From Hetaerina americana (taxonomy: Eukaryota > Arthropoda > Insecta > Odonata > Calopterygidae): a stretch of DNA of 64,000 nt. Under the pieces are notes generated by a model that ran no database searches, had not been told where the DNA came from, and saw only the letters and a list, made by a program, of their open reading frames with translations. Below, in pieces: positions 58,797 to 64,000 of this stretch (position 1 is its first letter; every line of letters starts with the position of its first letter). The stretch lies in contig JAKTNV010000009.1 in NCBI GenBank assembly GCA_022747635.1, positions 384,501 to 448,500 of the forward strand, in the 5' to 3' direction. The translations under genes were made by a program, and so were the position numbers.

Positions 58797-60534
58797 AACT
58801 GTAGTTTGTAGCGCTCAGGAACACATTTAGAGGGTTTAGCATAGTTGTAGGCTAGAGCGCAACTAGTTCGCAACTATTGGGATACATAAAGTAGGATCCG
58901 GCGCTTTTTGTCACTTCAGATAAGGCTACGTCTCTCAAATCCCAAAACAATAGAACAAATAAACACTTTTGGTAAAACAACTTATAAACCACCTAGAATT
59001 AATACAATTTGTGCCTCGAAATACATAAAAGGTAGTAATGCGAGAGAATGTGATGACTCTCTCAAGCATGTATCCTCACGAAAAGATTTTGTGAGCATAC
59101 ATAAAACCGTAAAACGGAATGTAATTGCTCAAATAAAATATATAAAGTTAAATTGCCGTTGCATTCGAAACTAAATATCGGATGTTGAACATATTTTTGT
59201 TAGTACAAAGTAGTTGGAACGAAGAGCTGGCTTACGGGAGATATAGCAAGCAATAGCGAAAAATATAATTATGCAACAAGGCAAATTTAAATCGACTACG
59301 AGAATATTGACAAAAATAATGACCAAAATACAAGGCAAAAACACGGGCAACCAATACAGAGGACACTTGGAAATATTTCATAACTATTTTACGCGAAGGA
59401 TTGAAGACGTGCCTCCCATTCAAACTTAAATGCGACAGTAAGGAACCAAGATGGTACAACGGGGAAGTCAGATCGGCATTAAGAGGGCATAGAAGGCTAA
59501 AATAAAATTTAAAAAGAGTTTTAAAAGTGACGATATGGTTTATCTGAACAAATCCCAACAGAAATTAAAAGAAAGCCGTAGTCAGACGAAAAGTATTATG
59601 CGCACAGCACTACACTCTTTTAAATCCTAAATTCTAATCGAGTATCTTAAGGAAAACCCAAAGTCATTCTGGTCCTATGTTAGGGAAATACAGGGTAAAC
59701 GTCCCACTGTTCATTCTTTGAAGACGGAAAATGGAGAAATCATTACAGATAGCGTGAAAAAGGCAAATATTTTAAACCATTTTTTCCAGAGCGTCTACAA
59801 TAAAAACACATCGCACCAAACGATCCTCCACACCCACCCGGGGAACACATGAGCGATCTTACACTGACCAAGCAGGGAATAGTACATCTGCTCCGTAGTA
59901 TCAAAGCACACAAGGCACCTGGACCGGAAGAAATACCTGATAGAATATTAAAGGGATTAGCAGAAGACATTGCCCCGTTCGTAGAACTTGTTTTTCTAAA
60001 ATCGAAGGCAGAAGACTGTACCTTGCGACTGGAAGCTAGCCCATATAAGTCCCATGTATTAAGGTGGCGATAGGGATAAACCAACCCATTACCGACCCAT
60101 TTCTTTAACATCGATCTCTTGTAAAACATTGGAACAAATTTTTGTCACTAACATTATGAGATTTCTTGATAGTAGGAAAATACTAATCCACAACCAGCAC
60201 GGATTTAGGAAAAGCAGATCTTGCGAAACACAACTTGGTCTCTTCTTCATTCACGATATATTTAGATCGGGAGAAAAGAACACACAAGTCGATGCAGTAT
60301 TCCTGGATTTCAAAAAATCCTTCGATTAAGTCCAAAGCAAAAATCTGTAACATAAACGTAAATACCATGGTATTAATGAGAAAATAATAAATTGGATTAG
60401 AGACTTATTGTCAAATCGCAAACAAATAGTAGTCATAGATGGGTTGTGCTCAACGGATATAGATGTAACTTCGGGCGTCCCCCAGGGAAGTGTAATAGGA
60501 CCTCTTCTGTTCTTAATATGCATTTATGACTTGC
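58797..60534 (+). mobile_element. CR1-A retrotransposon, second copy, internally and 3' deleted
   Basis: It aligns to 41668 onward: 5' leader, N-terminal coding part (KTTYKPPRINTICASKYI to LNCRCIRN), then a jump at about 59258 that removes some 550 bp of endonuclease. Linker and RT follow (RWYNGEVRSALRG, FWSYVREIQGKRP, IKAHKAPGPEEIPDRILKGL, QHGFRKSRSCETQLGLF, SGVPQGSVIGPLLF). Similarity ends abruptly at 60529-60534 within IYIND, before the FADD box. It shows the empty site of the mariner at 43353 (GTAGTATCAAAGCACAC, about 59895-59911). Confidence 0.86.
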
Positions 60535-61320
60535 AGTAGTTAGAGAATGCGGGTTCCAAAACAGCGAAAACCGCGCCACCTGGTGGCAAAAATTGCAACT
60601 AAAAACAAATGAATATCGAAATAAAAGAGGAGCGCGATGCGGCAAAACAAATGAATGTCGAAACAAAACAGTCGCGCGATGCGGTAAACAAATGAAGCAC
60701 GCCACCTGGTGGTAAAAATCGTAACTAAAAACAAATGAATGTTGAAAGAAAAGAGTCGCGCGATGCGGTAAACAAATGAAGCCCGCCACCTGGTGGTAAA
60801 AATCGTAACTAAAACAAATGAATATCGAAAGAAAAGAGTCGCGCGATGCGGTAAACAAATGAAGCGCACCACCTGGTGGTAAAAATCGTAACTAAAAACA
60901 AAATGAATGTCGAAAGAAAAGAGGCGCGCGATGCGGCAAACAAATGAAGTACGGTTGCGTCGGACGACAGGAGAAGCACGCGATGCGCGTGTGCTGGTGG
61001 TAGAATGCGTGACTAGTTGATTTACCTGCCACCTGCGTGATGCGGTACGCAAATCAAGCACGGTTGGCGTCGGATGACGGAAGAATGCTGAAAAATGAAG
61101 CGCGGTGGGCGTTGGTTGATTGCCCTGCCGCTTGGTGGACTGAAAGCGAATGAAAGTGAAAGAGGCATGTGATGCGTCGGGCGTCGAAACAAAAGAGACG
61201 TGCAAGGCGGTATTGTAAACAAAAGAGGCACGGCTGGCGAGGAAACAAAAGAGGTATGCAATGCGGTAGGCTGTGGCGCTGGAGTCGTGGGGCCGTGCCG
61301 GGTCGGGTGACGTTCATGAG
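60535..61320. repeat. 83-84 bp tandem repeat with CCACCTGGTGG motif, degenerating to the right
   Basis: Units contain AAATGAATGTCGAAAG, AAAAGAGTCGCGCGATGCGG, TAAACAAATGAAG and CCACCTGGTGG. The last occurs at 60576, 60702, 60786 and 60869 (spacing 126, 84, 83). From about 60940 to 61320 the GATGCGGTA and CGGTTGGCGTCGG segments recur more loosely. No Penelope, CR1 or RTE similarity. The open minus-strand frames across it are artefacts of the repeat. Confidence 0.85.
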
Positions 61321-61344
61321 AGGATGACTTTTAGAAAATACAAG

Positions 61345-61540
61345 ATGGCGTGTTTCAGGAACGGCTTATCCTATCTCTGTAACAGGATGTCATGAAAAGC
61401 GCGGAGGTTTCTGTTTCGAATTAACGTCACGATATTAAATGGCGTGGTTCAGGAACGGCGGTTGCTATCTACTATCAACAGGAGGGAATGAAAAGCGTGG
61501 ACGTGTCTGTTTCAAACCCACGTCTTGATATCTTCACATA
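61345..61540. repeat. 94-bp direct repeat, two diverged copies
   Basis: ATGGCGTG..TTCAGGAACGGC at 61345 recurs at 61439, followed in both by CTATCT, AACAGGA, ATGAAAAGCG, TCTGTTTC and ACGTC..GATAT. It sits between the tandem array and the first gene. Confidence 0.65.
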
Positions 61541-61595
61541 AACTCTCAGAGGTGTATAAATGAAAGAAATACCTTAGAATTCAAAATTTGTTTAT

Positions 61596-62141
61596 TTATC
61601 CATCTGCATTAAGTCCATCATTAAAAAAATTAAGAAGTCTATTGCGTAAAAGCTCTCTAGGTACTTTGTTGATGGATATTATTTCTTTTAAAATTTGCGA
61701 ACGTCGCTCCGGTCGAACAAGGAAATCCACTCGATAACCTTTGCAGGTGATGAACTCGTTACATTTCGGACAGCTCACAACTTCGGGCCATCTGTGATTA
61801 CGAAAATATTGAATAAAGATGCACTGGTCACAGATAATCCGCACACAAAGTTCGCGAGGACATAAAATACTTCCACCTTTCTTCATGCTCAATTCCTTAC
61901 GCTCTAGAAGCATAGGTTTGTTAATCTTATTCTTCCGAGAGTATCTTTTTCCAATTTCACGGGAATAAAGAATGAACACAATAGAGTCTGGAAGCTGTGA
62001 CATTTCCGTTCGACAGGACAGTGGGGAGTAGACTCCAAACGCTTCCCGCGAACGGATGACGCTGATCTGACCAGATGTAACCATTAAGCTGCGTTGGAGA
62101 CGCATATGCACGCCAACATGTGGTAAAATGATGAATTTCAT
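61596..62141 (-). CDS. unidentified zinc-ribbon protein, 181 residues
   Basis: I do not recognise the family. The start at 62141 (MKFIILPHVGVHM) is preferred to an in-frame ATG at 62351, because the longer form would overlap the divergent gene and its TATA box. The C-terminal half has C104-x2-C107 and C124-x2-C127, a 16-residue gap, which is a zinc-ribbon arrangement. Basic residues surround it (RKELSMKKGG, RPERRSQ). The stop TAA overlaps a poly(A) signal: on the minus strand the bases read GATAAATAAAC (61599-61589), so transcription would end at once, as in very compact genomes. No introns are needed. A DNA- or RNA-binding regulator is plausible but unproven. It is divergent from the Cys-rich gene at 62206. 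Confidence 0.55.
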   Translation of the reverse strand: MKFIILPHVGVHMRLQRSLMVTSGQISVIRSREAFGVYSPLSCRTEMSQLPDSIVFILYSREIGKRYSRKNKINKPMLLERKELSMKKGGSILCPRELCVRIICDQCIFIQYFRNHRWPEVVSCPKCNEFITCKGYRVDFLVRPERRSQILKEIISINKVPRELLRNRLLNFFNDGLNADG

Positions 62142-62205
62142 ATTGTGAGAGCACAACGAGCCTATAAAACACCCTCGTTGCTCCCTCACCAACACTCGTT
62201 CTGCG
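62142..62205. promoter_or_regulatory. 64-bp divergent promoter with TATA box
   Basis: Only 64 bp separate the two start codons. TATAAAA at 62163-62169 lies 37 bp before the plus-strand ATG, so the plus leader would be only a few bases. ACGAG..CTCGT sequences recur on either side (62154 to 62199). A separate TATA for the minus gene is not evident. Confidence 0.5.
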
Positions 62206-62619
62206 ATGAGTTCAACGGAGCTATACTCCTGCGTGAGGTACGCTATATTTCGGGTGCACGGTAGATTCCTAAGGAAAAAGAAAAGAATACTGTGTAAAAG
62301 AGTTGAAGACGTCTGCATCAATTGTTTTGTGAAGTTAAACGTACCTTTCATGTCAGTGCGTCTTTCACACGAGACTGTGAAAAATAGTGCGATCCATCCG
62401 GAAATTGACTTTTGCTGCCTGTGTTGCCGTCAAGTCCCCGCAGATTGGAGACCCGCTCACGAATGTAAAAGGTGTTCGAAATGTGTTCCGAACAAGGCGG
62501 AGTATGCCGTTTTTACTACATTACCTCATTGCGGATTAAATACTGAGGATATTGGACTATTTTCCGAGTTAAGTGAAGATGAGGAGGAGGAGGAGGACGA
62601 TTCCCCGCTTCGTTCATGA
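62206..62619 (+). CDS. unidentified Cys-rich protein with acidic tail, 137 residues
   Basis: No family recognised. The start is the first ATG after a TATA box at 62163. Cysteine pairs suggest metal binding: C37-x2-C40, C70/C71 with C73/C74, and H85-x-C87-x2-C90-x2-C93. The N-terminus is basic (HGRFLRKKKRILCKR). The C-terminus is strongly acidic (SELSEDEEEEEDDS, residues 120-133), like an activation or histone-mimic tail. A canonical AATAAA lies at 62757-62762, 138 bp after the stop. No signal peptide or membrane segment. Small Cys-rich proteins with acidic tails are common among viral regulators, but that is inference. It is head-to-head with the zinc-ribbon gene. Confidence 0.55.
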   Translation: MSSTELYSCVRYAIFRVHGRFLRKKKRILCKRVEDVCINCFVKLNVPFMSVRLSHETVKNSAIHPEIDFCCLCCRQVPADWRPAHECKRCSKCVPNKAEYAVFTTLPHCGLNTEDIGLFSELSEDEEEEEDDSPLRS

Positions 62620-62756
62620 TTTAATCCATCGATATGTGATGTTTGTTGTATTTTAATTGCTTAAGAGGGTGGAAGTAAATAAGATACAATACTGCCAGCA
62701 TTGAAAATGTGGACAGTACTTTAGATGATTTGGAAATTAATATGTAAAGTTTTTTC

Positions 62757-62762
62757 AATAAA
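62757..62762 (+). promoter_or_regulatory. poly(A) signal AATAAA
   Basis: Downstream of the Cys-rich gene, followed about 15-30 bases later by a T-rich stretch (TTGTTCTTTTTCATTGTTTTT). It fits the 3' end of that transcript. Confidence 0.45.
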
Positions 62763-62827
62763 AAAAATGACTGAGAAATTGTTCTTTTTCATTGTTTTTA
62801 GAGGGTAAAAGTAAATAAAACAAACAA

Positions 62828-62989
62828 GGATTTAATAACACATTTCACAATATATTTTAAGCATATTAAGTACAAGAACAAGTATATTGAGTATCATACA
62901 ATTTAAAAGGATTTAATAACACATTTCACAATATATTTTAAGCATATTAAGTACAAGAACAAGTCAATTGAGTATCATACAATTTAAAA
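62828..62989. repeat. 81-bp tandem duplication at the 3' end of the minus-strand genes
   Basis: Copies 62828-62908 and 62909-62989 are almost identical (about two differences). Each carries TTTAAT, giving ATTAAA on the minus strand. The unit includes the stop-codon region of the 193-residue gene. Confidence 0.92.
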
Positions 62990-63565
62990 GAAGTGTACAT
63001 TTTCTTCTTTTTCTTCAGCTTCTAATTTTAACAACAATCTCTTCTTAGAAATATTGCTACAAATCCATCTTTTCAGTCTTGAACAATTCTTTACTGCGCA
63101 CGTGTACTTATCCGTCTGATGACATGCTAATGAACACTTACCTCCCAATGGTTTAAGAAACCTTAGAGAGGGTACATTAAATAGGTTTCCAATTTCGAAC
63201 ACATCGCGATTTAAAGCATTATAGAGGAATTTAGATTTTTCAATACCTTTTACAAAGAGATATTTATAGGACAACGTATTTTCTTTAAGAATTTTTTGCA
63301 GCTCAATGTATGGCGTTTCCCCCACATTGGGAGGTATCCCATGGTGATGCTCTTGCACCCATGTATTTTCACAGTTCATAACATAGTCAGGAGGTATCTG
63401 AAACACCCACGACTCGCGCCGGTCATGTTCGAGATCCTCGATGGCTAGTTCTCTGACTATGAATTCATTCATTACACCATTCTTCCACACCAGAGCTTGA
63501 AAGTCCAATATCAATGCATTGATTACGACTGGTCCTAGTGGGTAAATTCTAGAACGGGGATACAT
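62984..63565 (-). CDS. unidentified protein, 193 residues, possible RNase H-fold nuclease relative
   Basis: The ATG at 63563-63565 follows the upstream gene's stop by one base. The opening VVINALILDFQALV..NEFIVRELAIED resembles, from memory, uncharacterised proteins scattered through arthropod genomes that begin with (V/L)D(V/F)Q and NEFIVKELA. A beta-strand with Asp (D21) followed by another with Glu (E34, E39) is the layout of the first motif of RNase H-fold exonucleases. Further features are FVKGIEKSKFL (104-114), and C144-x3-C148-H149-x6-C156-x4-C161 with LKRWI. A complete DEDD set is not visible, so activity is uncertain. It looks co-transcribed with the upstream gene. It ends in a Lys/Glu-rich tail, with an 81-bp duplication overlapping the stop. 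Confidence 0.65.
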   Translation of the reverse strand: MYPRSRIYPLGPVVINALILDFQALVWKNGVMNEFIVRELAIEDLEHDRRESWVFQIPPDYVMNCENTWVQEHHHGIPPNVGETPYIELQKILKENTLSYKYLFVKGIEKSKFLYNALNRDVFEIGNLFNVPSLRFLKPLGGKCSLACHQTDKYTCAVKNCSRLKRWICSNISKKRLLLKLEAEEKEENVHFF

Positions 63566-63566
63566 T

Positions 63567-63998
63567 TTATCCCACTGGAAATTTCACTCTCAGGACGTTG
63601 TATTGCTCGTCGTCGAAAGTGATGCACAATTTCTCAATGCCAGTAACTTTCAAAGCGTGGGTAATATTACTCAAATGATTAATCACCGAATGACTCGATT
63701 GAGTAGCTACTTCAAGAGCTGAGTCAATCGCTTCGAAAGAATTTATTAATGCTTTCCAATCTTCAGCTTTAAAAGCAACGCAAGTGTTCTTACTTCCTAA
63801 ATTTACATGAGGTTTACCAAAATATTTAACAAAATGGACGGATGAATCCACGAACGGAGGAATGACGGACGTTTCAAAATAATCTGTGACGGAAGCTGCG
63901 TAGTTTTTTAGGCTGTTCCACTGTTCCGGGTTGAGTCTTGAAGTTTTACCCGAAGAGGAAATCACCACGCACGGTGTAGTTGACTCCGACAACCAACC
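63567..63998 (-). CDS. unidentified protein, at least 143 residues, 5' end outside the window
   Basis: The frame is open to the right edge and has no ATG inside the window, so the true start lies beyond 64000. The protein seems built of two related halves: LNPEQWNSLKNYAASV and FKAEDWKALINSFEAI each pair a short acidic-Trp-Leu helix start, separated by a strand-rich part (SSVHFVKYFGKPHVNLGSKNTCVAF). That is reminiscent of PC4-type single-stranded nucleic-acid-binding modules, but the match is by eye only. The final KLCITFDDEQYNVLRVKFPVG is strand-like. The one-base gap to the next gene implies a shared transcript with reinitiation. No frameshift is seen, so it appears under constraint or recent. 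Confidence 0.6.
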   Translation of the reverse strand, partial: GWLSESTTPCVVISSSGKTSRLNPEQWNSLKNYAASVTDYFETSVIPPFVDSSVHFVKYFGKPHVNLGSKNTCVAFKAEDWKALINSFEAIDSALEVATQSSHSVINHLSNITHALKVTGIEKLCITFDDEQYNVLRVKFPVG

Positions 63999-64000
63999 GA

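Noticed and set aside
60576..60879. CRISPR-like array
   Set aside because: Units of 83-84 bp are conserved throughout, with no distinct repeat/spacer alternation, and the DNA is eukaryotic.
60433..61317. Minus-strand frames of up to 221 codons with repeated CLPHRA-like units
   Set aside because: Read straight through the 83-84 bp tandem array; periodicity is that of the DNA repeat, with no start context or domain.
62142..62351. N-terminal extension of the zinc-ribbon protein to the ATG at 62351
   Set aside because: It would overlap the divergent Cys-rich gene and its TATA box; the shorter start leaves a normal divergent promoter.

Overview
This is nuclear DNA from an animal, almost certainly an arthropod and probably an insect with a large, repeat-rich genome. 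I cannot name the order. The evidence is the mix of mobile elements (mariner, RTE and CR1 non-LTR retrotransposons, Penelope-like elements, tRNA-derived SINEs), abundant AT microsatellites, and the absence of bacterial operons, Shine-Dalgarno sites or CRISPR. No intron-bearing host gene could be recognised. What can be read is a layered record of transposition, with compact unidentified genes at the right edge.

Layout. 1-8.3 kb: the C-terminal end of a Penelope-like element (1-890), a mariner relic, a Ty3/Gypsy polymerase relic (about 2885-3240), a decayed RTE copy (6190-7580) and otherwise unassigned DNA. 8.3-19 kb: a tRNA-derived SINE, small RTE scraps, a CR1 3' end, a second Penelope-like end (15295-15990) and a compound microsatellite. 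19.2-24.1 kb: a minus-strand RTE broken by a possible solo LTR, an intact-looking mariner (21763-23081, 353-residue transposase, perfect 27-bp inverted ends, TA duplication) and a CR1 3' fragment. 26.7-30.2 kb: a near full-length RTE read in one frame with four nonsense codons over its first two thirds, then an internal duplication. 30.9-39 kb: hairpins, a SINE relic, an internally deleted CR1 with an esterase-type ORF1, and a 5'-truncated RTE starting in a 45-bp palindrome beside an AT tract.

41.7-49.7 kb is a CR1 cluster. A long CR1 copy (subfamily A) carries a deleted mariner. It is interrupted by an 841-bp block that is an almost exact copy of 48121-48961, which spans the junction of a plus-strand CR1 (subfamily B) and a minus-strand CR1-A lying tail to tail. 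52.5-57.2 kb holds an inverted-repeat element and two more minus-strand RTE copies. 58.8-60.5 kb is a second CR1-A copy that stops abruptly inside the reverse transcriptase.

60.5-64 kb is the most interesting part. Where the CR1 stops, DNA of a different kind begins: an 83-84 bp tandem repeat with a recurrent CCACCTGGTGG motif, a second direct repeat, then four compact intronless reading frames. Two are divergent around a 64-bp promoter (a zinc-ribbon protein and a Cys-rich acidic-tailed protein). Two are on the minus strand, one base apart; the upstream one runs off the window. This could be the left end of an endogenous DNA virus or Polinton/adintovirus-like element inserted into the CR1. 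No hallmark gene (polymerase, integrase, capsid, ATPase) lies in the window, so that identification is inference.
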